Source of the DNA: Blastococcus sp. CCUG 61487
GTDB lineage: Bacteria; Actinomycetota; Actinomycetes; Mycobacteriales; Geodermatophilaceae
Assembly (NCBI RefSeq): GCF_005222955.1
Contig: NZ_LWUA01000190.1
Location: 1 to 41,115 of the forward strand
Length of the DNA stretch: 41,115 nt
Direction: 5' to 3'
Positions 24,344 through 31,786 of this stretch are shown piece by piece. The notes below the pieces were generated by a model. The model saw only the letters and a program-made list of their open reading frames with translations. It searched no databases and was not told the origin of the DNA. The stretch's first letter is position 1; each line of letters opens with the position of its first letter. The position numbers and the translations under genes were made by a program.

Positions 24344-25936
24344 TCAGTGCAGCGGGGCCTGCGCCTGCTCCTGGACCAGGCGCTCGGCACCGGAGGTGGT
24401 CTTGAGCGCCTTCTCCTTGATGAAGAGGACGGTGACCAGCGCCAGCGCGGCCAGCGGGGTGGCGATGAGGAACAGGTGCGCGGTGGCGTCGCCGTAGGCG
24501 TTCTCCACGATGGTGCGCACCTGCTCCGGCAGGGTGCTGACGTCGGGGACGGCCCCCTCGCTCGCGCCCTCGCCGCCGCCGCCGAGGACGCTCAGGTCGT
24601 CGGCGACCCGGGTGGCCAGCACCGCGCCCAGCGCGCTGACGCCGATCGTGCCGCCGAGGCTGCGGAAGAACGAGACCACCGAGGTGGCCGCGCCGAGCTC
24701 CGCAGCGGGGACGTCGTTCTGCGCGGCCAGCACCAGGTTCTGCATGAGCGCGCCGACGCCGGCACCCAGGACCGCCATGTACAGGCCGAGCAGCCACGGG
24801 GAGGTCTGCGCGTCGATGGTGGCGAACAGGCCGAACCCGATGGTCATGGCGATGCCGCCGCCGATCAGCCAGCCCTTCCAGCGGCCGGTCTTGGTGATCA
24901 GCGCGCCGGCGACCGTCGAGGACACCAGCAGGCCGCCGACCAGCGGCAGGGTGAGCAGGCCGGCCTCGGTCGGCGAGTAGCCCTGGGAGATCTGCAGGTA
25001 CTGCGCCAGGAAGACGGTGCCGCCGAACATCGCGACGCCGACCAGCGCGCTGGCGGTGACCGACAGGGTGACCGTCCGGCTGCGGAAGATCCCCAGCGGG
25101 ATGATCGGCTCGCGGACCCGGCTCTCGACCAGCACGGTCGCGACGAGCAGCAGCACGCTCGCGCCGACCATGAGCACCGTCTCGACCGACAGCCAGTCGT
25201 AGCGGTCGCCGGCGAAGGTGATCCACACCAGCAGCAGGCTCACCCCGCTGGTGAGCAGCAGCGCGCCCCACCAGTCGATGGAGACCTCGCGGCGCGGGAC
25301 GGCGGGCAGCTTGAGCGTCCGCTGCACCAGGACCATGGCGAGCAGGGTGAACGGCACGCCGAGCAGGAAGCACCAGCGCCAGCCCAGCCACGAGGTGTCC
25401 ACGATGACGCCGCCGATCAGCGGCCCGCCGACGGTGGCGACGGCGAAGATGCCGCCGAACACACCGGCGTAGCGACCCAGCTCGCGCGGCGGGATCATCG
25501 CCGCCATCACGATCTGCACCAGGGCGGTGAGACCACCGGCACCCATGCCCTGGAACACGCGGGCGACGATGAGCATCGTCGTGTCCTGCGCCAAGCCGGC
25601 CAGCAACGAGCCGACGACGAACAGCGCGAACGAGATCTGCAGCAGCAGCTTCTGGCTGAAGAGGTCGGCGAGCTTGCCCCACAGCGGGACCGTCGCGGTC
25701 ATCGCGAGCAGCTCGGCGGTGATCACCCAGGTGTAGACCGACTGGCTGCCGCCGATCTCCGGGATGATCACGGGCAGGGCGTTGGACACGATCGTCGCGG
25801 CCAGGATGGCCACGAACATGCCCATGAAGAGGCCGTACAGCGCCTGGAGCACCTCCCGGCGGCTCATCGGCGCGAGCCCCGTCTCCGGTCCCGGCGGCGG
25901 TGACGCCGGGGCGGCGGGCTCGATGGTGGTGGACAC
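24344..25936 (-). CDS. MFS multidrug efflux transporter, 14-helix DHA2 type
   Basis: The 530-residue protein has about fourteen hydrophobic helices. GLFMGMFVAILAATIVSNALPVI forms helix 1 with the conserved D-less ATIV turn. WGKLADLFSQKLLLQ is the loop 2-3 motif A, RVFQGMGAGGLTALVQ is motif B (R-x-x-Q-G), and GVFGGIFAVATVGGPLIGG is motif C (antiporter type). It should be a proton-driven exporter of drugs or lipophilic compounds. The GTG at 25936 has GAGGAG upstream; the protein begins STTIEPAAPASPPP, a disordered tail. It follows the TetR gene by 44 bases and is almost certainly controlled by it. The C-terminal loop has an SVLGGGGEGASEG linker unlike most relatives. Confidence 0.9.
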   Translation of the reverse strand: MSTTIEPAAPASPPPGPETGLAPMSRREVLQALYGLFMGMFVAILAATIVSNALPVIIPEIGGSQSVYTWVITAELLAMTATVPLWGKLADLFSQKLLLQISFALFVVGSLLAGLAQDTTMLIVARVFQGMGAGGLTALVQIVMAAMIPPRELGRYAGVFGGIFAVATVGGPLIGGVIVDTSWLGWRWCFLLGVPFTLLAMVLVQRTLKLPAVPRREVSIDWWGALLLTSGVSLLLVWITFAGDRYDWLSVETVLMVGASVLLLVATVLVESRVREPIIPLGIFRSRTVTLSVTASALVGVAMFGGTVFLAQYLQISQGYSPTEAGLLTLPLVGGLLVSSTVAGALITKTGRWKGWLIGGGIAMTIGFGLFATIDAQTSPWLLGLYMAVLGAGVGALMQNLVLAAQNDVPAAELGAATSVVSFFRSLGGTIGVSALGAVLATRVADDLSVLGGGGEGASEGAVPDVSTLPEQVRTIVENAYGDATAHLFLIATPLAALALVTVLFIKEKALKTTSGAERLVQEQAQAPLH

Positions 25937-25980
25937 AGGTCTCCTCGGAGTGCGGTGGTCGAACGGGTGCGGAGTGGGGT

Positions 25981-26577
25981 TCAGGCGGGCGGACCGGGCA
26001 GGCCCGCAGCGAGCTCGTCGACGGCCTCGTCGAAGAGCCGGTCGAGCGGCTCCTGCCCGCCGCGGCGGTGCCAGCGCTGCAGGGTCACGCGCAGGGCACA
26101 GCCGAGGACGGCGGCCAGCAGCGCGGGGTAGAGATCGGCGTCGACGTCGAGACCGGTGCGCGCGGCGATCGCCTCGGCCATGGCCCGCTCGTCGGCAGTG
26201 CCCAGCTCGACCAGCCGCGGCAGCAGGTCGGGCTCGGCGGCGATGACGGTGAACCGCTGCTGCCAGGCCTCCCGGTCGGCGTCCAGGGCCGCCACGACCG
26301 AGCGCAGTGCTCCGCGGGCCGCGAACAGCGGCGGCAGGTGCTCGGCCTGCTCGGCCAGGTGCTCGGCGAAGCCGCGCTCGTCGCCCTCGGGCCGCAGCAG
26401 CGCCTCCTCCTTGACGGAGAAGTGGTTGAAGAACGTGCGGTAGGAGACGCCGGCGGCCGCGGCGATCTGCTCGACGGTGACCGCGGAGAGCCCGTGCTCC
26501 GCGGCGAGCCGGAGCGTGGCGGCGGCGAGAGCTGCGCGGGTGTCCTGCTTCTTGCGCTCGCGCAGGCCCGGGGTCAC
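25981..26577 (-). CDS. TetR-family repressor of the adjacent efflux pump
   Basis: The 198-residue protein has a TetR N-terminal helix-turn-helix: LRERKKQDTRAALAAATLRL, then VTVEQIAAAAGVSYRTFFNHF with the usual recognition-helix Y/F pattern. A divergent ligand-binding half follows. The GTG at 26577 is preferred: longer frames up to 26661 would translate through the three palindromes at 26585-26631, which look like its own operators, and give a Cys-rich N-terminus unlike the family. No clear Shine-Dalgarno sequence precedes the GTG, so the transcript may be leaderless. It is the first gene of the tetR-efflux pair. Confidence 0.88.
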   Translation of the reverse strand: MTPGLRERKKQDTRAALAAATLRLAAEHGLSAVTVEQIAAAAGVSYRTFFNHFSVKEEALLRPEGDERGFAEHLAEQAEHLPPLFAARGALRSVVAALDADREAWQQRFTVIAAEPDLLPRLVELGTADERAMAEAIAARTGLDVDADLYPALLAAVLGCALRVTLQRWHRRGGQEPLDRLFDEAVDELAAGLPGPPA

Positions 26578-26584
26578 GTCGTCC

Positions 26585-26631
26585 AGTGCAGCACTTTCGT
26601 TGCACTCTGTGCAATCTTGCACGGTGTGCAG
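26585..26631. promoter_or_regulatory. three palindromes spaced 17 bp, probable TetR operator
   Basis: TTGCACTCTGTGCAA (26600-26614, centre 26607) and TTGCACGGTGTGCAG (26617-26631, centre 26624) share the pattern TTGCACnnnGTGCA(A/G). A third, AGTGCAGCACT (26585-26595), is centred at 26590. The centres are exactly 17 bp apart. They start eight bases upstream of the TetR GTG and probably overlap its promoter, so autoregulation together with the efflux gene is likely. Confidence 0.65.
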
Positions 26632-26678
26632 TGACTCACAGGCCGATCTCGCCCGTCCCACGCACCCCGGCAGACGTC

Positions 26679-26711
26679 GGGGCCGGGCAGCCTCTGCGGC
26701 TGCCCGGCCCC
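26679..26711. terminator. hairpin terminator of fabG
   Basis: A 14-bp stem, GGGGCCGGGCAGCC (26679-26692) and its complement (26698-26711) around TCTGC, lies 34 bases past the fabG stop on the minus strand and upstream of the TetR promoter. It should isolate the two units. Confidence 0.72.
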
Positions 26712-26745
26712 GGTCGTGCTCACCCCGCCGTGCGGGGGTCCTACG

Positions 26746-27513
26746 TCACGCCTTGGGACCACCCGCGGCGTAGACGACCTGGCCGGAGATGAACCCGGCA
26801 CCCTCGCTCACGAAGAAGGAGACGAGGTGGGCGATGTCCTCGGGCTGGCCGACCCGCTGGACCGGGATCTGCGAACCGGCGCCCTTGATGAAGTCGTCGA
26901 ACGGGATGCCCATGCGGTCGGCGGTCGCCTTGGTCATCTCGGTCTGGATGAAGCCGGGGGCGATGGCGTTGGCGGTGACGCCGAACTTGCCGAGCTCGAT
27001 GGCGAGGGTCTTGGTGAAGCCCTGCAGACCGGCCTTGGCCGTCGAGTAGTTGGCCTGGCCGCGGTTGCCCAGCGCCGAGGTGCTCGAGAGGTTGACGATC
27101 CGACCCCACTTGGCCTCGATCATGTGCTTCTGCGCGGCCCGGGACATGAGGAAGGCGCCCCGCAGGTGCACGTTCATCACGATGTCCCAGTCGGAGTCCG
27201 ACATCTTGAACAGCATGTTGTCGCGCAGCACGCCGGCGTTGTTCACCAGGACGACCGGCGGGCCGAGCTCGGCGGCGATCCGGTCGACGGCGGCCTGCAC
27301 CTGCTCGGAGTCGCTGACGTCGGCCCCGACGGCGAGCCCCTTGCCACCGGCTGCCTGGATGGCGTCCACGGTGCCCTGGGCCGACGACTCGTCGAGGTCC
27401 AGGACCGCGACGGCGAAGCCGTCCTCGGCCAGCCGCTTCGCCGTCGCGGCACCGATGCCGCGCGCGCCGCCGGTCACGATGGCCACACGGGCGTTGTTGA
27501 CTGCCTCGCTCAT
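26746..27513 (-). CDS. fabG: 3-oxoacyl-ACP reductase type SDR
   Basis: The 255-residue short-chain dehydrogenase has the cofactor loop TGGARGIG (14-21), NNAG (91-94) and the catalytic set Ser143, Tyr156, Lys160 in NLSSTSALGNRGQANYSTAK. It reduces 3-oxoacyl-ACP or 3-oxoacyl-CoA with NAD(P)H. GFIQTEMTKA and the C-terminal ISGQVVYAAGG are typical FabG. Several actinobacterial paralogues act in beta-oxidation, and the acyl-CoA genes further right leave that open. The ATG at 27513 has GAGAGGAAAG upstream. A 12-bp palindrome (27552-27563) precedes it. Confidence 0.9.
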   Translation of the reverse strand: MSEAVNNARVAIVTGGARGIGAATAKRLAEDGFAVAVLDLDESSAQGTVDAIQAAGGKGLAVGADVSDSEQVQAAVDRIAAELGPPVVLVNNAGVLRDNMLFKMSDSDWDIVMNVHLRGAFLMSRAAQKHMIEAKWGRIVNLSSTSALGNRGQANYSTAKAGLQGFTKTLAIELGKFGVTANAIAPGFIQTEMTKATADRMGIPFDDFIKGAGSQIPVQRVGQPEDIAHLVSFFVSEGAGFISGQVVYAAGGPKA

Positions 27514-27551
27514 GAACTTTCCTCTCGTCAGGTCTGCTGCGCGCCGTCGCT

Positions 27552-27563
27552 CCTCGATCGAGG
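27552..27563. promoter_or_regulatory. 12-bp perfect palindrome upstream of fabG
   Basis: CCTCGATCGAGG lies 39-50 bases before the fabG start, in the position of a promoter-proximal operator. A possible -10, TAAGGT, lies further upstream on the minus strand near 27584-27589. The binding protein is unknown. Confidence 0.35.
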
Positions 27564-27590
27564 GGACCCCGCGCTCCCCGGCACCTTACG

Positions 27591-27609
27591 GGTGGCCCGT
27601 GAGGCCACC
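27591..27609. terminator. short hairpin downstream of DUF350 gene
   Basis: GGTGGCC-CGTGA-GGCCACC is a perfect 7-bp stem with a five-base loop, 25 bases past the DUF350 stop. It may terminate that transcript, or act on the fabG promoter. Confidence 0.4.
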
Positions 27610-27634
27610 GTCACAAGGTGTCGGGCCCGGTCGG

Positions 27635-28054
27635 TCAGGGCCAGATGGAGGCGACGATGATCGCGGCCACCGCCAACTGCCCCGCGGCGCTGACCAGGCT
27701 CGCCGGGTGGAACTGCACCTGCACGAGCGCCTCGCCGAGCCGCCCCGGGGTGATCAGGTTGAGCACCAGGAACGCGACGGCCTGCAGCAGTACGCCCAGG
27801 ACGCCGAAGACCACCGTCCACCACAGGGCCCGACCGAACCCGTCGGTCGCGTTGGTCCAGATCGTGGTGAACGCGATCGCCCCCTGTCCGAGGAAGCCGG
27901 CGGACAGCACGATGCCCGCGTTGACCGACCGCTCCTGGTAGATGTGCCGGCCCAGGTGGCCGGGGGTGAGCAGGTCGAGCGCGAGGAAGCCGAGCACCAG
28001 GAGGGCGATGCCCACACCCGTGTACGCGACGGCATAGCCGATGCTGGCCAGCAC
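27635..28054 (-). CDS. DUF350 family membrane protein
   Basis: The 139-residue protein has four hydrophobic helices arranged as two related halves. Each half has a helix ending in a DLLTPGHLG or NLITPGRLG turn, the conserved LITPG loop of DUF350 (UPF0719). The family is small and of unknown function; members are often in gene pairs with other membrane or synthetase-like proteins. The GTG at 28054 has GGAGG nine bases upstream. It lies 39 bases after the AI-2E type permease gene on the same strand, so the two are probably co-transcribed. Confidence 0.83.
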   Translation of the reverse strand: MLASIGYAVAYTGVGIALLVLGFLALDLLTPGHLGRHIYQERSVNAGIVLSAGFLGQGAIAFTTIWTNATDGFGRALWWTVVFGVLGVLLQAVAFLVLNLITPGRLGEALVQVQFHPASLVSAAGQLAVAAIIVASIWP

Positions 28055-28093
28055 GGGCGGGACCTCCGGGGTCGGGAGAAGCGGCAGCCGTGT

Positions 28094-29548
28094 CTACCGC
28101 ACGGGCGGGACCGGCGCATCCGTCGCGGCGGGCTGCTGGGGCCCCGGCGGCGTGGCCGTCGGGTCGATCGCCTCCGGGGGCGGCGTCGCCGTCCGCCGCG
28201 GGTGGTGCCGCGGGTGGTAGAGCCGCTGCGCCGCCGCGCGCGCCGCCTGCCGGGCGTGCACGCGCTCCCGGGCCCGGGAGGTGCGCGGGGCGCGCGGCTC
28301 CTCGCGGAGGAAGGCGTCCAGCCAGTGCCCGCGCGGATCGACGTCGACGAGCAGTGCCTTGACCAGCAGCGTGAGCGGGATGGCCAGGAAGGCTCCGAGG
28401 GCGCCCAGCACCCAGCCCCAGAACAGCACGGCCACGAACGTCACCGTCGTCGACAGACCCACCGAGTCACCCACGAAGCGTGGCTGGATCAACGTCTGGA
28501 CGACGAAGTTGAGGCCGGCGTAGACCGCGACGATGGCCGCGAACTCGCCCCAGCCGCCCTCGAGCAACCCCAGGAGCGCGGGCGGGGCGAGGCCGAGGAC
28601 GAAGCCGATGTTGGGGATGTAGTTGGTCACGAACGCCAGCAGTCCCCAGAGCACCGGTAGCGGGACACCGAGCAGCCACAGCGCCACCCCGTCCCCGACC
28701 GCCACGATCGCGCCGAAGAGGGTGCTCACCCACAGGTAGCTGCGGGTGCCGCGGATGAACAGGCCGAGCGCGATGCTCAGGTGCGGCCGCTCGTCCGCCA
28801 CGAGCCGCAGCCGCGTGCTGAACCCGCCGGACTCGATCACGAGGAAGACCAGCGCCAGCAGGAGCAGCAGCAGGGTGCTGCCGGCGTCGGTGAGCGTGGC
28901 GAACAGGCCGGTCGCGATGCTCACCACCTGGCTGTAGTCGATCTGCTCGACGAGGTCGGAGAGCTGGCCGGAGACGATCCCGGCGTCGTTCAGGTCGGTG
29001 ACGACGCCGTCGATGAGCTCCTCGGCCCGGTCGGCGTAGTCCGGCAGCCGGCCCGCCAGCTGGCCCGCCGACACGATCAGCAGGACGACGAAGCCGAGCA
29101 GGACCGCCCAGACGAGGACGAGCAGGATCGTCGCCGCCAGCCAGCGGGGCACCCCGCGCCGGCGGAGCCAGCTCTGCACCGGGGTCAGCGCGGTGACCAC
29201 CACCAGGGCGAGCAGCAGGGGCGCGACCAGCCAGGAGAGCGCGCGGATGCCGGAGATCGCGATGGTCGCGGCGGCCAGCCCGCCCAGCAGGAGCAGCCAG
29301 CGCGGGATGCCGGACGACGATCCCTCCAGGCTCCCGAGGGCCGGGGCGGCGGGTAGGGACGACGGCGTCCCCTCGACCACTGCTGTCTCCTCGGCGGCTG
29401 CTGTCTGCTCGGCGGCTGCTGTTCGCTCGGCGGCGCCCGGCTCGTCGGGCACGTCAGCGGTCGCCGCGCCGTCGCCCGCAGACGCCTCGGAAGACCGCAG
29501 CACGGGCGGCTGCTCGCGATCGCCGCCCGTCACCTCCGGTCGCACCAT
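28094..29548 (-). CDS. AI-2E transporter family permease
   Basis: The 484-residue protein has a disordered, Ala/Glu-rich N-terminus (about 1-80, including three copies of an AAExTA hexapeptide), then about eight helices and a basic, Pro-rich tail. PLLLALVVVTALTPVQSWLRRRGVPRWLAATILLVLVW and LLAFVTNYIPNIGFVLGLAPPALLGLL, with the N-Y-I-P-x-[IV]-G motif, identify the AI-2E family (PF01594). The name comes from TqsA, but many members export other substrates or exchange cations, so signalling is not implied. The ATG at 29548 has GGGAGGAG upstream. It is divergent from the HNH gene. Confidence 0.88.
   Translation of the reverse strand: MVRPEVTGGDREQPPVLRSSEASAGDGAATADVPDEPGAAERTAAAEQTAAAEETAVVEGTPSSLPAAPALGSLEGSSSGIPRWLLLLGGLAAATIAISGIRALSWLVAPLLLALVVVTALTPVQSWLRRRGVPRWLAATILLVLVWAVLLGFVVLLIVSAGQLAGRLPDYADRAEELIDGVVTDLNDAGIVSGQLSDLVEQIDYSQVVSIATGLFATLTDAGSTLLLLLLALVFLVIESGGFSTRLRLVADERPHLSIALGLFIRGTRSYLWVSTLFGAIVAVGDGVALWLLGVPLPVLWGLLAFVTNYIPNIGFVLGLAPPALLGLLEGGWGEFAAIVAVYAGLNFVVQTLIQPRFVGDSVGLSTTVTFVAVLFWGWVLGALGAFLAIPLTLLVKALLVDVDPRGHWLDAFLREEPRAPRTSRARERVHARQAARAAAQRLYHPRHHPRRTATPPPEAIDPTATPPGPQQPAATDAPVPPVR
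29381..29434. repeat. 18-bp minisatellite, three copies, in permease gene
   Basis: Three 18-base units (starting 29381, 29399, 29417; core TGCTGTCTGCTCGGCGGC) encode the hexapeptide AAExTA in the disordered N-terminal tail of the permease. In-frame copy-number change would be tolerated. Confidence 0.75.
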
Positions 29549-29697
29549 CCCGTCCGCTCCTCCCTGGTCCGCGCGCCTCGTACCCGCGAAGATCCACCCG
29601 AACCGGGGCACCGCGCCAGGGCCGGCCGCACCCGCGAGGGAAGCGCGGCCAGACATGCTCGCGAGGTCGGCCGGACGACGCACAGAATTGTCGTAGC

Positions 29698-29713
29698 CCG
29701 AAAGTATGTTCGG
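29698..29713. promoter_or_regulatory. LexA/SOS-box-like palindrome at HNH gene start
   Basis: CCGAAAGTATGTTCGG pairs at six of eight positions and resembles the actinobacterial SOS box TCGAACnnnnGTTCGA: one half is the exact GTTCG and the other is CGAA. It ends three bases before the ATG. TATGTT (29705-29710), six bases from the ATG, could be a -10 element for a leaderless message, so LexA binding would block it directly. Confidence 0.5.
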
Positions 29714-29716
29714 TTC

Positions 29717-31312
29717 ATGCAGCGGATCACGGCTTCCTCCCGGGTGGAGTCGCTGCTGGCCGACTGGCTGGCGGTGCTGCCGGAGTCGGATGCGCGGTTG
29801 CCGGTGAGCCGGTTGGGTGCCGGGGAGGTGGCGGCGGAGCTGGGTCGGATCCAGCGGAACCGGGCGCGGGAGGCCGCGCGGGAGGCGGAGCTGATCCTGC
29901 GGCTGGCCGAGTTGCGCCCTGACGTCGACGATCCGCCGGAGCGCGGGCCCGGTGGCCGGCGGCGTCGGTCGTGGCGGAAGACGGCGCCGGAGTTTCCGGG
30001 GGTGAGCGAGTTCTTCCCCGATGAGGTGGCGCACGCGATCAACCTGGGCCGGGGGACGGCGGCGTTCCGGGCGCGGCGGGCGTTCGCGTGGCGGGAGAAC
30101 CTGCCGGCCACGTTCGCCGCGCTGCGCCGCGGGCAGCTCGACGAGCGCCGCGCGGATGTGCTGGCCGACGTGCTGCAGCACACCACCCCGGAGCTGGCCC
30201 GCGCCGTGGAGGCCGCCCTGCTCGGCGAGGCCGCCGACCTGTCGTTGGCCGCGTTGCGCCGGCGGGCGCTGGAGCTGCTGGCCGAGCTGGACGCCGACGC
30301 GGTGGAGCAGCGGCGCGAGCAAGCCGAGCAGGCCGCCGACGTGCGCGCCTATCCCACCGCCGACGGGATGGCGGCGTTGACCACGGACATGACCGCGGAG
30401 GATGCGGCGGCCTGCTTCGCGGTGATCGACGCGCTGGCGGCGATGGCGAAGGCCGACGGTGACCCGCGCCCGATCGGGGCGATCCGCTCCAGCATCCATT
30501 CGATGCTGATCCTGCGCCCGGCCGACCACGGGCTGGGTGGGGTGACGGTCAACCTCACGGTCACCGCCGCCCTGGACGGGCTAGAAGGCGCCAGTGCGCG
30601 GGGTGGTGAAGTGAACGGGTTCCCGGTCACCGCCGCCCACCTGCGCGACCTGCTCGCCCGGGTCCGGGCGCTCGGACTGACCGCACCGGAGGGCGGGTCG
30701 CTGACGTTCGCGCTCACCGACCCGCACGGGCGGCTGCTGGCCACCGTCACCGCCGCCGAACTGGCCCGACTCGCCGCACAGGGCTGCCCCGACCACCCCG
30801 ACCACCCCGACACCCAGCCGGCAGCCGGGCAGTCGGACGCCGGGCAGTCGGACGCCGAGCAGTCGGACGCCACGCAGTCGGGCGCAGAGCAGTCGGCCGG
30901 CGGCGAGTCGGGCGCGGAGCAGTCACCTTCGTGTGACTGTCCGGTCGCGGGCATGCCGGCCGACACCGACGCCTACGAGCCCCGCGCCGCGCAGCGGCGC
31001 TTCGTCACGACCCGCGACCGCCGGTGCCGCGCCCCCAACTGCGGACAGCGGGTCGGGATGGCTGATCTGGACCACGTCGTGCCGCACGGCCAGGGCGGCC
31101 GGACGACCTGCGCGAACCTCTGTTGCCTGTGCCGCTCCCACCACCGGCTCAAGACCTTCGCCCGCGGCTGGACCTTCCGCATGGACCCCGACGGCACGCT
31201 GCACGTGACCAGCCCCTCCGGCATCACCCGGACCACCCGCCCACCGGGCCTGCGGCGGCCGGAACCCGAACCGCCGCCCTACGAGCCCGAGAGCGACCCG
31301 CCACCCTTCTGA
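29717..31312 (+). CDS. DUF222 / HNH endonuclease (13E12-like family)
   Basis: The 531-residue protein has an N-terminal DUF222 region (about 1-360), a short repeat linker (371-404) and a C-terminal HNH domain. The latter reads RRCRAPNCG, then DLDHVVPHGQGGRT and LCCLCRSHHRLK, giving paired zinc cysteines and the D-H...H metal/catalytic residues (about 435-480). The tail is Pro/Glu-rich. These proteins are abundant in actinobacteria (REP13E12 in Mycobacterium), and their function is unclear; nuclease activity is inferred from the intact HNH. There is no Shine-Dalgarno sequence; the ATG at 29717 directly follows the SOS-like box. From memory, several mycobacterial 13E12 genes are LexA-regulated, which fits. 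Confidence 0.88.
   Translation: MQRITASSRVESLLADWLAVLPESDARLPVSRLGAGEVAAELGRIQRNRAREAAREAELILRLAELRPDVDDPPERGPGGRRRRSWRKTAPEFPGVSEFFPDEVAHAINLGRGTAAFRARRAFAWRENLPATFAALRRGQLDERRADVLADVLQHTTPELARAVEAALLGEAADLSLAALRRRALELLAELDADAVEQRREQAEQAADVRAYPTADGMAALTTDMTAEDAAACFAVIDALAAMAKADGDPRPIGAIRSSIHSMLILRPADHGLGGVTVNLTVTAALDGLEGASARGGEVNGFPVTAAHLRDLLARVRALGLTAPEGGSLTFALTDPHGRLLATVTAAELARLAAQGCPDHPDHPDTQPAAGQSDAGQSDAEQSDATQSGAEQSAGGESGAEQSPSCDCPVAGMPADTDAYEPRAAQRRFVTTRDRRCRAPNCGQRVGMADLDHVVPHGQGGRTTCANLCCLCRSHHRLKTFARGWTFRMDPDGTLHVTSPSGITRTTRPPGLRRPEPEPPPYEPESDPPPF
30827..30928 (+). repeat. 15-bp minisatellite encoding a Gln-Ser-Asp pentapeptide
   Basis: About 6.8 copies of a 15-base unit (GGGCAGTCGGACGCC and variants) at 30827, 30842, 30857, 30872, 30887, 30902 and 30917 encode GQSDA-type pentapeptides. 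The first two copies are identical and the rest drift. The array separates DUF222 from the HNH domain and keeps frame. Confidence 0.85.
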
Positions 31313-31336
31313 CCCCAAGGAGCAGACATGCCCGAG

Positions 31337-31735
31337 TCAGCGCGGTGCGTCGAGCAGCTCTGCCATCTCGGTGAGGCCGAAGAACTGGGCGGTCATCCGC
31401 GCGTTCATGTCGCCGAGGTCGGGATCCGCACCGGCGGCCAGCAGGTGCCGCACCACGTCGGTGGCCTGCTTGAAGACCCCGGCCGCCAGAGCGGTCTGCC
31501 CCTTGTCGTTCACCCGGGCGTGGTCCGCGCCGCGGGCGAGCAGGGCGGCGACGGTGTCCGCGTGGGCGTAGTAGGCGGCGAGCACCAGGAGCGTGTCCCC
31601 GGCGGTGTTAGTGAGGTCCACCGGGACACCGGCGTCGACGTAGGCCGCCAGCTCCTCGGTGGCGCCGTTGCGCGCCAGGTCGAACAGGTGACCGGCCGGG
31701 ACCGTGCCGGTGGACGAGTTCTCTCCGCTGCTCAT
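31337..31735 (-). CDS. ankyrin repeat protein, copy 1
   Basis: The 132-residue protein consists of about four ankyrin-type repeats, such as GDTLLVLAAYYAHADTVAALLARGAD and KGQTALAAGVFKQATDVVRHLLAAGADPD. It has no signal peptide or membrane helix, so it is probably cytoplasmic and binds a protein partner. The ATG at 31735 follows AGGG; an upstream GTG (31744) would add three residues. It lies 51 bases downstream of a same-strand paralogue of identical length and about 70% identity (my hand count: 94 of 132). It converges on the HNH gene with a 24-base gap. Ankyrin genes of this size often sit beside catalase genes; none is present here. Confidence 0.87.
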   Translation of the reverse strand: MSSGENSSTGTVPAGHLFDLARNGATEELAAYVDAGVPVDLTNTAGDTLLVLAAYYAHADTVAALLARGADHARVNDKGQTALAAGVFKQATDVVRHLLAAGADPDLGDMNARMTAQFFGLTEMAELLDAPR

Positions 31736-31786
31736 GGAGGGCACCCTAGGAGGCCGCCGCAGACCGGCGGTAGAGGCGGCAGCTGG

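Noticed and set aside
28094-29548. Quorum-sensing locus based on the AI-2E family name
   Set aside because: No luxS or Lsr-type gene is present, and the family covers many substrates.
29717-31312. HNH gene as part of an insertion sequence or restriction-modification system
   Set aside because: No terminal inverted repeats, target duplication, methyltransferase or integrase is seen nearby.
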